Assembly: GCF_002310495.1 (NCBI RefSeq)
Contig: NZ_CP023344.1
Coordinates: 3,427,501 to 3,491,500, forward strand
DNA length: 64,000 nucleotides
Direction: 5' to 3'
Source of the DNA: Nibricoccus aquaticus
GTDB lineage: Bacteria; Verrucomicrobiota; Verrucomicrobiia; Opitutales; Opitutaceae
This document shows, piece after piece, positions 42,809-53,695 of this stretch. The position numbers and the translations under genes were made by a program. Every line of letters begins with the position of its first letter. Position 1 is the stretch's first letter. The notes beneath the pieces were generated by a model. It was not told the origin of the DNA and searched no databases. It worked only from the letters and a program-made list of their open reading frames with translations.

Positions 42809-44389
42809 ATGGGCGCCGTGAGAACTGCGGGAGTGTCGAAAAATCTGAAGAACATCAGCGTAGTGGCGTCGTTGACTATGGTGTCGCGTGTGCTCGGGCT
42901 GATCCGGGATATTTTGAGCGCCAACATTCTTGGCGGCGGAGTTTTCAATTCCGCTTTTGTGACGGCATATAATTTGCCCAATCTGTTTCGGCGATTGCTC
43001 GGCGAGGGTGCATTGTCGGCGGCGTTTGTGCCGACCTTGCACGCGGAATTGCGAGAACGGGGCAAGGAAGGGGCATTTGCGTTGCTCAACAATGTGGTGA
43101 GCTGGGTCGCGGTGACAACGAGCGTGCTGGTCGTGGTGACGATGTCGGTATGCAGTCAATCGCGGCACATCACGGGGCAGGATCCCAAGTGGTATCTGAT
43201 GGCTGATCTGACGGTGATTTTGTTTCCGTACATGGCGTTTGTGTGCGTGGCGGCGGCGTTGAACGCGGCGCTTAACGTGATGGATCGCTTCACGGAGCCG
43301 GCGCTTTCACCAATCTGGTTGAATCTTGCGATGATCGCTTCACTGGGGGGCGCGGCATGGCGGTGGAGCGAATCCGATCTGGGGCAGGTTTACTGGCTGT
43401 GCGGCGGTGTGCTGGTGGGCGGGCTGCTACAGATGATTTCACCGACGATCGTCTTGATGCGGGAAGGCTGGCGGCCGCGTTTCGATCTGAGCATCTCGTC
43501 CGGCGTGCGCGAGATCACGAGGCTGATGGCACCGGAGCTGTTTGGCGTAGCGATTTATCAGATCAATATCTTCGTCTCGCGGCAGCTCTCGTTTTCCATC
43601 GATGAATCTTCGGCGTCGGTTTTTTTCTATGCGAATCGCCTGATGGAACTGCCGATCGGTGTCTTCGCGATCGCGGTTTCGACGGTCGTGTACCCGTTGA
43701 TTTCGCGGCATGCCGTTGAGGGGAAATTCGCAGAGATGGCGGATGATTTTCGCAAAGGATTGCGGTTGATTTTGCTCATAAACATTCCGGCCGCGGTGGG
43801 GCTGGCGTTGCTGGCGGAGCCGATCATCCGGCTGTTGTTCGAGCATGGGAGATTCACAGCCGAGAACACGCGGGCGATGGTGCCGCTGCTGCAATTGTTC
43901 ATGGTGGCGATGCCGTTTTTCTCGGTGGTGAGCATGTCCACGCGAGGATTCTACGCGCTGCGGGAAACCAAGACGCCGGTGCGGATCGCAGCGGTGAGTT
44001 TTGTAGTAAACATCATTCTGAGCCTCACGCTGAAGGATCGTCTCGGGACGAGCGGACTGGTGCTGGCGAGCACCGTGGCGATTGTTTTGCAGACGGTTTT
44101 GCTGCAACGGGCGCTGACGCTCCGGCTGCCGGGGATGAATTTCGCACCGCTCTGGAAAACAGTGGGCAAGATCGTGCTCGCGGCGTTGGGACTGTTTATT
44201 GTCGTCGGTGGCTGCTGGTGGCTATTGCGGCGTGAAATGCCGGGATCTCCGGTTGCAGATTTGATTGCCGTCTGCGGACTGATTCCGGTGGGCGCGGGTA
44301 TTTATATGGTCTTGGTGATGATGCTCCGGATTGAAGGGCGAGAGGAGATTGCAGATCTGGTGCTGCGCAAGATTCGGAAGAAGGCATGA
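42809..44389 (+). CDS. murJ: Lipid II flippase MurJ (MviN)
   Basis: A 526-residue polytopic protein (about 14 helices) of the MOP exporter superfamily, flipping lipid II for peptidoglycan synthesis. The N-terminus SVVASLTMVSRVLGLIRDIL and NLPNLFRRLLGEGALSAAFVP are hallmark MurJ sequences. The start at 42809 has a TAAGGA site; longer upstream frames overlap the kinase gene end and are rejected. It lies 70 bases after the kinase gene on the same strand and 24 bases before a symporter gene. Confidence 0.95.
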   Translation: MGAVRTAGVSKNLKNISVVASLTMVSRVLGLIRDILSANILGGGVFNSAFVTAYNLPNLFRRLLGEGALSAAFVPTLHAELRERGKEGAFALLNNVVSWVAVTTSVLVVVTMSVCSQSRHITGQDPKWYLMADLTVILFPYMAFVCVAAALNAALNVMDRFTEPALSPIWLNLAMIASLGGAAWRWSESDLGQVYWLCGGVLVGGLLQMISPTIVLMREGWRPRFDLSISSGVREITRLMAPELFGVAIYQINIFVSRQLSFSIDESSASVFFYANRLMELPIGVFAIAVSTVVYPLISRHAVEGKFAEMADDFRKGLRLILLINIPAAVGLALLAEPIIRLLFEHGRFTAENTRAMVPLLQLFMVAMPFFSVVSMSTRGFYALRETKTPVRIAAVSFVVNIILSLTLKDRLGTSGLVLASTVAIVLQTVLLQRALTLRLPGMNFAPLWKTVGKIVLAALGLFIVVGGCWWLLRREMPGSPVADLIAVCGLIPVGAGIYMVLVMMLRIEGREEIADLVLRKIRKKA

Positions 44390-44413
44390 GAATGGCTGAG
44401 AACGTGTGATCCC

Positions 44414-45382
44414 ATGAAGTTTAAATTTGATTGGTTTCTCTGGGGCATGGTGGTCGCGGTGGCGCTCGCGTGGTTGATTCCCGGGCCGGGTGCGCATGGC
44501 GGGTGGTTGCATCCGGAGCTGCTCAACAAGGCGGGCGTGGCGGTGATTTTTTTTCTGAGCGGCGTGTCGCTGTCGTTTGCGGCGATGAAGGCGGGGGCTT
44601 TGCGGTGGCCGGTGCATGTGGTGGTGCAGACGACGACGTTTTTGATTTTTCCGTTGGTCGGGGTGGCGTTGCTGTGGCTGACTGATCGGTGGATTTCGCC
44701 GGAGCTGAACGTAGGCTTTTTCTTTTTGTGCGCGTTGCCGTCGACGGTGTCGTCGTCGGTCGCGATGACGGCGGCGGCACGGGGCAATGTGCCGGTGGCG
44801 GTTTTTAATGCGACGCTCTCGAGCCTGATCGGCGTGATCGTGACGCCGTTATGGATCAGCTGGCGGCTGCACACGGAGGGCGGTGGCGTGGATCTGGGGA
44901 AAGTTATCCTGGATCTGATGCTCTGGCTCGTGCTGCCCTTGGTGCTTGGGCAGCTGGCGCGGCCGTGGCTGGCGGAGTGGGCGAAGCGCAACAAGAAGTT
45001 CATCCATGTGGTGGATCGCGGGACGATCCTGCTGATCATCTACACGTCGTTCTGCGATTCGATCGCGCGCGGCGTTTGGTCGGGGCAGGGGCTGAGCGTG
45101 GTGGCGATCGCGGTCGTGGGATCGCTGATACTGTTTTTCGTGGTGCTGTGGATCGTGGAGGCGATCGCGAAGATGGCGGGGTTCAACGTGGAGGACCGGA
45201 TCGCGACGGTGTTTTGCGGATCGAAGAAGACGATCGCGTCGGGTGTGCCGATGGCGCAGCTGATCTTCGCGGCGGATCCGCGGCTCGGGGTGATTTTGCT
45301 GCCGTTGATGATCTATCATCCGCTGCAACTGGTGATCTGCGGTGTGCTGGCGGGGCGGTGGGCGAAGCGGCCGGGGGTGTGA
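44414..45382 (+). CDS. Bile acid:sodium symporter family protein (SBF-like)
   Basis: A 322-residue membrane protein with about ten helices. The motifs VIFFLSGVSLSFAAMKAGA, ALPSTVSSSVAMTAAARGN (crossing region) and VFCGSKKTIASGVPMAQLIF match the SBF-like branch of the BASS family. It is probably a Na+-coupled organic anion transporter; the true substrate is unknown. It begins 24 bases after murJ and may be cotranscribed with it. Confidence 0.9.
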   Translation: MKFKFDWFLWGMVVAVALAWLIPGPGAHGGWLHPELLNKAGVAVIFFLSGVSLSFAAMKAGALRWPVHVVVQTTTFLIFPLVGVALLWLTDRWISPELNVGFFFLCALPSTVSSSVAMTAAARGNVPVAVFNATLSSLIGVIVTPLWISWRLHTEGGGVDLGKVILDLMLWLVLPLVLGQLARPWLAEWAKRNKKFIHVVDRGTILLIIYTSFCDSIARGVWSGQGLSVVAIAVVGSLILFFVVLWIVEAIAKMAGFNVEDRIATVFCGSKKTIASGVPMAQLIFAADPRLGVILLPLMIYHPLQLVICGVLAGRWAKRPGV

Positions 45383-45451
45383 AGGGCGGTGGTAGAGCGG
45401 AGCGCCAAGAGCGCGGTTGAAGTTTCGTGACGGACGTTTCCTGATCGCGCC

Positions 45452-46105
45452 ATGTCCGATGCGTTGTCTCCCGAATCACTGGTCGCGGCTCTCAACTGGC
45501 GTTATGCCACGAAGAAATTCGATCCGGTGAAGAAGATCCCGGGCGAGGTCTGGGAGGCGCTGGAGCAGGCGTTGATCCTGGCGCCGTCGTCAATGGGGTT
45601 GCAGCCGTGGAAGTTTTTCGTGGTGACGAATCAGGCGGTGAAGGAGCAGCTGGCGGGAGCTTCGTACAAGCAGAGCCAGATGGCGGATTGCTCACATGCG
45701 GTGGTGTTCGCTGTGCATAAGAACATCGGCGGGGCGCATGTGGAAAAATATCTGGAGCGGGTGTCGGCGGTGAAGGAGGTGACGCGGGAATCGTTGGAAG
45801 GATTTGGGAAGATGATCGCGGGGAATCTGGCGAACGCGGCGAAGGCGGGGCGGCTCGATGCGTGGCAGACGCACCAGATCTACATCGCGCTGGGGCAGTT
45901 CATGACGGCGGCGGCGTTGCTGGGGGTTGATACGTGCCCGATGGAGGGAATCGAGAATGCGCGGTACGATGAGATCCTGGGGCTGAGCGGTGGGGACTAT
46001 GCGACGGTGGTGGCGTGCCCGGCGGGTTACCGGGCGTTTGGGGACAAGTATGCGGCGGTGAAGAAGGTGCGGTTCGAGGCGAAGGATGTGATCGTGCGGG
46101 TGTGA
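45452..46105 (+). CDS. Nitroreductase family NAD(P)H-dependent oxidoreductase
   Basis: A 217-residue flavoprotein of the NfsB-like type. Recognisable parts: ALNWRYATKKFDPVKKIPGE near the start (FMN phosphate Arg), ILAPSSMGLQPWKFFVVT, and DTCPMEGIENARYDEILGL plus VVACPAGYRAFGDKYA near the end. It would reduce nitro compounds or quinones. It lies 69 bases after the symporter gene. I see no dedicated regulator. Confidence 0.92.
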   Translation: MSDALSPESLVAALNWRYATKKFDPVKKIPGEVWEALEQALILAPSSMGLQPWKFFVVTNQAVKEQLAGASYKQSQMADCSHAVVFAVHKNIGGAHVEKYLERVSAVKEVTRESLEGFGKMIAGNLANAAKAGRLDAWQTHQIYIALGQFMTAAALLGVDTCPMEGIENARYDEILGLSGGDYATVVACPAGYRAFGDKYAAVKKVRFEAKDVIVRV

Positions 46106-46385
46106 GGCAGGGTCGGAGGAGTCGCTGGGAAGCCAGGAAAGGCTGGCGGCGAGGGAGATTTTAGGAAAAAGGCAGGGTTATACGCGGCATGAAAGCGAGA
46201 GCAGCTGCTTGGGGGAGAGTGGTTAGTGAAGATGTTGGGCGAGGGCGGAGATGAGGAGCGCGAAGTTTTTCAATGAAATGCGACTGAATCTCGATTTCGG
46301 TCTTTTCAAGGCAAGGAAAGGTGGTTGTGTGTGTGGCGAACTCGCAGACCGGCAGGCGTCGGTCGGCACCAAAACTGAACTCACC
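46106..46385 (+). other. Leader region of the TonB-type gene
   Basis: 280 bases with no supported gene, although the TonB-family reading frame stays open upstream to 46251 without a good start. A weak dyad GAAAT...ATTTC (46275-46298) is too degenerate to call an iron box. No terminator is visible after the nitroreductase gene. Confidence 0.3.
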
Positions 46386-47219
46386 ATGAACGTCGCAGAA
46401 ACGAGCTTAAGCGCACCGCAGGCGGGCGTGCGCCGGAAGCAGTCCAGCAGGACGACGGGTGCCGAGGCGCGTTTTTTTTGGGCGAAGATTGAGACTGAGT
46501 CTGAGGTTCGCGGCACGTGGAAATATCCGGAGGTGAAGGCGGACAAGGTGGGTATGTGGGTAGCGCTGGGCATCGCGGTGGCGGCGCACGCGATTTTTTT
46601 CTTTGGCTTTGGGAAATCGAAACCGGTGGCGGCAGTGGTCGCGCCGGCGGAGGTGACGGAGGTGGCGTTGTTTGATGTGCCGGTGCCGGAGGAGGAGTTG
46701 GTGGCATCGGATAGCGCGGCTAGTGAGAACACGGAGGCTTCGGCGGGAGTGGATGTGCCGACGCTGCCGGACACGCCGGCGATGGTGAATCTGGGGGATT
46801 TCGTGCAGGCGGTGCAGCTGGGCAACATGCTGCCGCGCGCGGATCTGAGCGGGGCGAGCCTGTCGCAGATCCCGGGAAATTTCCGCAGTGGCGGCGCGGG
46901 AGGTAGCGGGAGCGGTTTTGGCAGTGTCTTCGCGCTCTCGGATCTGGATCGCGCGCCGACGCCGACGTACCGGCCGTTGCCGACGATCCCGCGGCATCTG
47001 CTCACTGCGGCAGCGGGTGTGAGCGTGACGGTGGAGTTTGTGGTTTCCGCCAAGGGTGAGGTGATGAACCCTCGGGTAATCAGCTCGGATAATCAGCGGT
47101 TCGACGATGTGGCGCTCAATGCGGTGAAGCGCTGGAAGTTCAAGCCGGGGTTCCGTCAGGGGCGGACTGTGAACGTGAGCATGAGTCAGGCGATCGACTT
47201 CAAGGTATCGGGAAGTTGA
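46386..47219 (+). CDS. TonB family energy-transducing protein
   Basis: A 277-residue protein. The N-terminal part is cytoplasmic with a membrane helix at about 57-77 (VGMWVALGIAVAAHAIFFFG). A long acidic/Pro linker (80-200) follows, and then the TonB C-terminal domain (about 200-277): VTVEFVVSAKGEVMNPRVIS, NAVKRWKFKPGFRQGRTV. It would couple the proton motive force to outer-membrane receptors. No ExbB/ExbD or receptor genes are adjacent. An AAAACTGAACTCACC leader precedes the ATG at 46386. Confidence 0.88.
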   Translation: MNVAETSLSAPQAGVRRKQSSRTTGAEARFFWAKIETESEVRGTWKYPEVKADKVGMWVALGIAVAAHAIFFFGFGKSKPVAAVVAPAEVTEVALFDVPVPEEELVASDSAASENTEASAGVDVPTLPDTPAMVNLGDFVQAVQLGNMLPRADLSGASLSQIPGNFRSGGAGGSGSGFGSVFALSDLDRAPTPTYRPLPTIPRHLLTAAAGVSVTVEFVVSAKGEVMNPRVISSDNQRFDDVALNAVKRWKFKPGFRQGRTVNVSMSQAIDFKVSGS

Positions 47220-47279
47220 GGACGGCGGCGGGCGGGCGGATTGGCGCGGGCGCGGAGAGGCGGCGGGTGGCTGGGGCGC

Positions 47280-48044
47280 TCAGTATTTTCTCAGGCCGGT
47301 TTTTTCGGCTAGGAGGCGGAGGAGGAAGAGCGGGTTGTTTTTGAAGTAGCGCGAGGCGAGGCGGCGGGGTTCGGTGCAGAGACGGAAGAGCCATTCGAGG
47401 CCAGAGCGTTGCATCCAGCGCGGGGCCTGGCTGACGCGGCCGGAGAGAAAGTCGAAGGCGGCGCCGATGCCGAGCATGACGCCGGCGTCGAGGCGTGGGG
47501 CGAAGGCGGCCATGAATTTTTCCTGCTTGGGGGTGCTGAGGCCGACCCAGAAGAAGGACGGGCGGAGGGCGCGGATTTTCGTTTCGAGGGCGGAGGCTTC
47601 GTCGGGCGTGAGTTCGCGGAAAGGCGGTGTGTGGGTACCTGCGATGCGGAGGCCGGGGAAGCGGGCGGAGAGTTTTTGAGCGAGGGCGTCGGCCGTGCCG
47701 GGGGCGGCGCCATAGAGGAAGTGGGTAAGCTCGGTGCCGGCGGTGGCGGCGCAGACTTCTAGGAGAAGGTCGGGGCCGTACACGCGGGTGATGGCGCGAT
47801 GGCCGGCGCGGCGGCCGAGCCAGACAAGCGGCATGCCGTCGGGTGTGGTGAGGTAGGAGTTATTGAGCGTGGCGAGATGGGCGTGATCGCGGCGGGCGCA
47901 GGAGACGCTGTTGACGTCGCAGAAACACACATATGCGGCGGGCGGGCGTTCGCGGGCGGCGGAGATGACGAGGTCGCGGGCTTGCGCGAGGGAGAGGGCG
48001 CTGACGCGGACGCCTAGGACGGGGTAGCGTTCGGGTAGTGCCAT
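47280..48044 (-). CDS. WecB/TagA/CpsF family glycosyltransferase
   Basis: A 254-residue GT26 enzyme that transfers ManNAc-type sugars to undecaprenyl-linked acceptors in surface polysaccharide synthesis. Sites: NNSYLTTPDGMPLVWLGR (with the catalytic Asp), VYGPDLLLEV, LYGAAPGTADALAQKL and SFFWVGLSTPKQEKFMAA. It is soluble or peripheral to the membrane. It overlaps the end of the ABC permease gene by 31 bases, so it is probably in that operon, which may be an envelope exporter. Other polysaccharide genes are not in view. Confidence 0.92.
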   Translation of the reverse strand: MALPERYPVLGVRVSALSLAQARDLVISAARERPPAAYVCFCDVNSVSCARRDHAHLATLNNSYLTTPDGMPLVWLGRRAGHRAITRVYGPDLLLEVCAATAGTELTHFLYGAAPGTADALAQKLSARFPGLRIAGTHTPPFRELTPDEASALETKIRALRPSFFWVGLSTPKQEKFMAAFAPRLDAGVMLGIGAAFDFLSGRVSQAPRWMQRSGLEWLFRLCTEPRRLASRYFKNNPLFLLRLLAEKTGLRKY

Positions 48045-49542
48045 GACGGGAGTGGTTTTTCGTCAGCGATCTCCTCGATGTGGACGAAGGTGAAGCAGGC
48101 GATGACGCCGAGGGCGGTCGCTCCGAGCAGGAGGATGCCGATGAACCAGAGCGTGCCGTGGGCGACGAGGGAGATGCCACCGGAGGCGCCGATCAGGAGA
48201 ATGCCCACGAGGATGTTGCGGGTGATGGAGGTGCGGCGGCGGTTGCGGTTGAGCAGGTCTTTGCGCGGTGTGGGGGAGATGCGGGCGACGGAGAGCCAGG
48301 CGCAGCCGGAGGCGGTGACGGCGCCGGTGATGAAGGCGAGCAAGGCGAGCCACGGGCGGCCGAAGGCGGCGATAACGAGGCAGAGGATGAGCGAGGCGGC
48401 GAGCGGGAGAGCCATGCCGGCGGCCATTTTGGCGAGGCGGAGGCGGGTCTCAGGCGAAGGGCTCATGCGGATGAGATCGAGACAATCCTCGCCGGTGGCG
48501 GCGACGTCGGCGAGCAAGGTGGAGAACTGGACGGCGATGACGACTGCGACAGGGGCGAGGATGACGGTGCCGCCGAACTGGCGGAAGGCGAGGAACGCGG
48601 GGAGAATGTACATGAGCGACGGGAGCGTCTGCGAAAGCAGGAGCGGGTCGCGGACGATGAGGCGTAGGTCTTTGAAGAAGGTGGCGCGGGCGAGGCCCTG
48701 GGAGAAGCGGTAGGTTTTGCCGCCGGTGCGGGGTGCGCGGGAGGGTTTCACGCCGGATTCCTGGAGGCCGGTGAGGAAGGTTTTGGCGAGCTGGCGGGCG
48801 GTGAGGAAGGCGATGAGCGCGGTGACGGAGGCGAGGATGAGAAGCTCGGAAGGTTCACCGCGGCCGGAGCGGGCGAGGTGGGAGAAGCCGAGCCAGTCGG
48901 CGGTGGTGCGGAGGGCGGACCAGAAGGCGATTTTGTCGGCGCGGGGGAAGTAGTTCTGAATTTGAAACGTGAGGTAAACTGACGCGCCGAGGAAGGCGGC
49001 GAGGATTTGAATCCAGACGCGGGCGCGGCGGGTGCCGAGAAGACGGACGAGGGCGAGGGTGAGCCAGACACCGGCGCAGGCGGCGATAATGGAGAGGGAA
49101 ATCCAAGTGACGTATCCGAAAAGGTACATCGGGGAGAAGCCGATGATCACGCCGTTGAGCAGTGGCAGGAGAAGCAGGCTGGCGCCGATGAACGCGCCGG
49201 TGGACATGACGGCGATGCGGGCGAGGAGGATGGCGCGGGTGCTGACCGGAGAAGAGAGAAGAAGATCGAAGTCGGCGCGCTCGAAGAAGAGGCCGATGGC
49301 TTGGTTCATGGAAGCACCGAGCATGAGGAAACCGAAGAAGGCCCAGAGGCCGGCTTCGAGACCGAGCGGGGGCGTCTGCTGCAGGTGGGTGAAAAGGAGA
49401 ATGCTGATCGCGTGGAGGACCAGCAGTGCGAGGGCGAGGAGGGTGGCGCTAGTGGCGATCTTGAGTTTGCCCGTGCGGAGCTCGCGCCAGAGAAGGCGGA
49501 GGTCGTTGCGCAGGATCAGGCGGGTTTGTCTGAGCAACGCGC

Positions 49543-49546
<4 letters not shown>
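48014..49546 (-). CDS. ABC transporter permease, ABC-2 exporter type
   Basis: A 510-residue membrane protein with about twelve hydrophobic segments and a start typical for the putative ABC exporter group (LLRQTRLILRNDLRLLWREL). A cytosolic loop follows the central helices (RAPRTGGKTYRFSQGLARATF). Its start overlaps the stop of the ATPase gene by four bases (49543-49546), so the two form one transporter. The substrate is unknown. Confidence 0.85.
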
Positions 49547-50367
<821 letters not shown>

Positions 50368-50410
50368 TGCGGTGAGGAAGGCGTGCGGGGCACGGACGCG
50401 CAACGCTGTT

Positions 50411-51052
50411 TCAGAGGTGTTTCGCGAGGGAATCGAGGGTGATTTCGGCGAGGGAGGTGACGCGGAGGCTGGCGTGGGGGAAGACGTGGTGGTGGGTCGA
50501 GGGATTGGGCGCGACGACGACGAAGAGTCCGGCGCGCTTAGCGGCTTCGCTGCCGGGCGGGGAGTCTTCAAAGGCGACTGATTCGTGCGGGGCGGCGCCG
50601 AGTGCGGCGAGTGCGGAGAGGTAGACCTCGGGCTCGGGTTTGCCGCGAGAGACGTCGTCGCGGCAGCGGATGATGTCGAACGAATCGAAAAGACCGATAC
50701 GCTGGAGGTGGCTGTCCACCCAAGAGTGCGGGGAGTTGGAAGCGATGCCGAGGCGGACGTTGTGGGCGCGGGCGGTGGCGATGAGGTCGAGGACGCCGGG
50801 AAGGATGGGTTGGGCGTGGAGGCGTTCGCGGCGGAGATCGCGATGTTGTTTTTCGAGGGCGGCGCGGTCGGCGGCGGGGCCGAAGGCGATCCAGGGATCG
50901 AAGGCGATGTCGGCGTGGCCGACGACGCTGAGCGCATGGGCGCGTGAATACGCGACGCCGGCGCGCTCGTGGACCTCGACCCAGGCGTCGACGATGGGGG
51001 TCTCGGTGTCGATGATGAGGCCGTCGAAATCGAAGACGAGGGCGCGGATCAT
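50411..51052 (-). CDS. HAD-superfamily phosphatase / beta-phosphoglucomutase-like
   Basis: A 213-residue protein with the HAD motifs: nucleophile Asp8 and acid Asp10 in FDFDGLIIDTE, Ser in GIASNSPHSW, Lys and Asp/Glu in GKPEPEVYL and VAFEDSPPG. The small helical cap places it with beta-phosphoglucomutase-like phosphatases. The substrate is probably a sugar phosphate. Its ATG overlaps the stop of the PNPOx-like gene (ATGA, 51049-51052). Confidence 0.92.
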   Translation of the reverse strand: MIRALVFDFDGLIIDTETPIVDAWVEVHERAGVAYSRAHALSVVGHADIAFDPWIAFGPAADRAALEKQHRDLRRERLHAQPILPGVLDLIATARAHNVRLGIASNSPHSWVDSHLQRIGLFDSFDIIRCRDDVSRGKPEPEVYLSALAALGAAPHESVAFEDSPPGSEAAKRAGLFVVVAPNPSTHHHVFPHASLRVTSLAEITLDSLAKHL

Positions 51053-51618
51053 CGGGCTGGTTGCGGGTGAGGAGCAGCGGCGAGCGTGGTGGGCAGGCCG
51101 TCGATGCTGTTGGCGTTTTTCTCGGCGCGGTAGGTGGCGAGACCTTCGGGGCCTTTGCGATTGGACCAGTCGAGCAGCGTGTCGCGCGAGCCGGTGTATT
51201 CGAAGAACGGAACGCCGAAGCCGCAGGAAGTCTGGACGGATTCGATGTCGATGATGATGAGCTGGCGTTCGCCGGCGAGCGGCGGGCCGAAGAGCGGGCG
51301 GAGTTGTTTCCAGTCGTCGTGATGCGGCTGGACGGAGCGGCCGCGGCCGTAGAGGCGGAGGATGAGCGGATCGCCTTCGACGGCGCAGAACATGACGGTG
51401 GCGCGGCCGTTTTGGGCGAGGTGGGCGGCGGTCTCGGCACCACTGCCGGTGAGGTCGAGGTAGCCGGCGCGCGATGGGGTGAGGACGCGGAAGGAGTCGT
51501 AGCCTTTGGGGGAGACGTTGACGCGGCCAGAGTCGGGTGCGGTGGCGATGAAATAGATTTTCTGCCGCGCGATGAAGTCGCGGTGAGCAGGTGTGAGCTG
51601 GTCAAAGAATTTGCCCAT
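51049..51618 (-). CDS. Pyridoxamine 5'-phosphate oxidase-like flavin protein
   Basis: A 189-residue protein of the split-barrel PNPOx-like fold: an N-terminal FIARQKIYFIATAPDSGRVN strand set, GYLDLTGSGAETAAHLAQNG and VMFCAVEGDPLILRLYGRG. It lacks the PdxH substrate motif and is the general PNPOx-like group, which binds flavin or F420. Function is uncertain, with a redox role likely. It is translationally coupled to the HAD gene. Confidence 0.82.
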   Translation of the reverse strand: MGKFFDQLTPAHRDFIARQKIYFIATAPDSGRVNVSPKGYDSFRVLTPSRAGYLDLTGSGAETAAHLAQNGRATVMFCAVEGDPLILRLYGRGRSVQPHHDDWKQLRPLFGPPLAGERQLIIIDIESVQTSCGFGVPFFEYTGSRDTLLDWSNRKGPEGLATYRAEKNANSIDGLPTTLAAAPHPQPAR

Positions 51619-51759
51619 GACGGCGGTTATCAGAGCAGCGAGCGGGCGGGGCGCAAGGACGGCGGGGAGTTTATGGGGACCATGGCCCAGGAGGCGTCAT
51701 GGAACAGTGTTGTAGAGGCGCGCTGGACGGCGGGGAGGTTTCCAGTACGGTGCGAGCTC

Positions 51760-53652
51760 ATGCGTCCCAACCTCCGTTCGCTCACGATCCCCGTTATTTC
51801 AATCGCTCTCATGACTGCCTCTGTTTCCGCCAAGCCCGAGACCCGCAACCGCGCCGAGATTCCAGCCGAGTATAAATGGGATTTCACGCCGATCTACGCG
51901 AGCTGGGAGGCGTGGGAAGCAGGGATAAAAGACATGGAGGCGAAGATGGACGCGTTTCCCGCGCTGAAGGGCACGCTCTCGGGGGGGCCGGATGCGGTGG
52001 TGAAGGCGTACCAGCTTTTCGACGAGATCGGGCAGTTGCAGTACCGCGTGTTTCGTTATCCGCAGCTGCAGCGCGACGTGGACATGCGCAACAACGAGAT
52101 CGGCGGGAAGCTCCAGCGCGTGCAGGCAATCTTCGCGAAGTTCGGGACGGCGACGTCGTGGTTCACGCCGGAGTTGCTGACGATCCCGCAGGCGACGATG
52201 GAGAAGTGGATCGCGGAAACGCCTGCGCTGGCACCTTACAAGTTTCCGATCCTGGATAATTATCGCCAGCAGGAGCACGTGCTCGATGAGAAGGGGGAGC
52301 GGTTGTTGTCGTTTGCGTCGCGTTTCAGCCAGGTGCCGCGGGAGACGTTTCAGGAGTTGAGCACGAGCGACATCAAGTTCCCGACGGTGACGCTCAGTGA
52401 CGGGAAGGAAGTGAAGCTGTCGCCGGGCGCTTATCAGCATGTGCTGCAGACGAACCGTAATCAGGCGGACCGGAAGCTGGCGTTCGAGACGTACCACAAG
52501 ACGTACGAGGCGAACATCAACACGTACGCGGCGATCTACAACGGTGTGCTCCAGCGCGACTGGTTTTCGGCGCAGGCGCGAAACTATCCGACGACGCTCG
52601 ATGCGGCGCTGGACGGGAATGCGATTCCGAAGGCGGTGGTGGAAAACCTGATCGCGACGACGCGCGCGGGGACGGAACCGTTTCGCCGGTACATGCGACT
52701 GCGCAAGAAGCTGCTCGGGCTGGAGACGTACAACCCGTTCGATAACGCGATCCCGATTTATGACGTGGAGAAGAAGTACCCGTACGAGTTGGCGACGGAG
52801 CTGGCGTTGAAGTCGGTCGAGCCGCTCGGCGCGGAGTATGTGGAGAAGTACAAGAAGTTCGTCTCGGGCGGGCGCATCGATGTGTACGAGAATGAGGGGA
52901 AGCGGAGCGGCGCCTATTGCGCCGGCGTTTATGGCGTGGGGCCGTATCTGCTGCTCAACCACAATGACACGCTGGACTCGGTCTTCACGTTTGCGCACGA
53001 GGCGGGCCATGCGATGCACACGGTGCTTTCGTACGAGTCGCAGCCGTTCGTGACGTCGGACTACACGATCTTCGTGGCCGAGGTGGCTTCGACGACGAAC
53101 GAGCGTTTCCTGCTGGAGCAGTTTCTCGCGACGACCACCGATCCGAAGGAGCGCTTCGTGCTGCTCCAGCATGCGGTGGACGCGATCGTGGGGACGTTCT
53201 ACACGCAGGTGATGTTTGCGGATTATGAGTTGCAGGCACACCGGCTCGTCGAGGAGGGGAAGCCGGTGACGGCTGAGGTGCTGAGCGGCATCTACAAGCA
53301 GCTGCTCAAGGATTATTACGGCGATGCGGCGAACATCGAAGAGCTCTATCGGGTGACGTGGGCGCGCATCCCGCATTTCTTTAATTCGCCCTACTATGTC
53401 TATCAGTACGCGACGTGCTTTGCGTCGTCGGCGCAGATTTTCAAGACGCTGACGACGGGCAGCGCGGAGGAGAAGAAGGCGGCGACGGAGCGTTATCTGA
53501 CGCTGCTGCGCAGCGGTGGAAACGATCATCCGATGGAGCAGCTCAAGAAAGCCGGCGTCGATCTGACAAAGAAGGAAACCGTGCAGGCGGTGGTCGAGCA
53601 GATGAACGAACTGGTTGCCCAGCTAGAAGCGGAGGCGGCGAAGATCAAGTGA
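51760..53652 (+). CDS. pepF: Oligoendopeptidase F (M3B metallopeptidase)
   Basis: A 630-residue zinc peptidase with the HExxH site HEAGH (413-417) in TFAHEAGHAMHTVLS and the downstream Glu in FVAEVASTTNERFLLEQFL. The N-terminus has a signal-like stretch (VISIALMTASVSAKP), unusual because most PepF enzymes are cytosolic. The start at 51760 was chosen because the frame upstream overlaps the PNPOx-like gene in antisense. It degrades oligopeptides of about 7-20 residues; a periplasmic location is inferred. It ends at a strong terminator. Confidence 0.93.
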   Translation: MRPNLRSLTIPVISIALMTASVSAKPETRNRAEIPAEYKWDFTPIYASWEAWEAGIKDMEAKMDAFPALKGTLSGGPDAVVKAYQLFDEIGQLQYRVFRYPQLQRDVDMRNNEIGGKLQRVQAIFAKFGTATSWFTPELLTIPQATMEKWIAETPALAPYKFPILDNYRQQEHVLDEKGERLLSFASRFSQVPRETFQELSTSDIKFPTVTLSDGKEVKLSPGAYQHVLQTNRNQADRKLAFETYHKTYEANINTYAAIYNGVLQRDWFSAQARNYPTTLDAALDGNAIPKAVVENLIATTRAGTEPFRRYMRLRKKLLGLETYNPFDNAIPIYDVEKKYPYELATELALKSVEPLGAEYVEKYKKFVSGGRIDVYENEGKRSGAYCAGVYGVGPYLLLNHNDTLDSVFTFAHEAGHAMHTVLSYESQPFVTSDYTIFVAEVASTTNERFLLEQFLATTTDPKERFVLLQHAVDAIVGTFYTQVMFADYELQAHRLVEEGKPVTAEVLSGIYKQLLKDYYGDAANIEELYRVTWARIPHFFNSPYYVYQYATCFASSAQIFKTLTTGSAEEKKAATERYLTLLRSGGNDHPMEQLKKAGVDLTKKETVQAVVEQMNELVAQLEAEAAKIK

Positions 53653-53695
53653 TCCGGCCTGTTCAGCGGTGCGGTGTGATTGCCGCGCTGTGCTG

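Noticed and set aside
46275-46298. Fur-type iron box upstream of the TonB-type gene
   Set aside because: Only five-base outer arms (GAAAT/ATTTC) match as a dyad; too weak to support iron control.
50368-50937. N-terminal extension of the ABC ATPase frame upstream of 50367
   Set aside because: The extension is Ser/Pro/Thr-rich and overlaps the HAD phosphatase gene in another frame of the same strand; the real start is at 50367.
51061-51759. Upstream extension of the oligoendopeptidase frame
   Set aside because: It runs antisense to the PNPOx-like gene and is low complexity; the signal-like start at 51760 is better.
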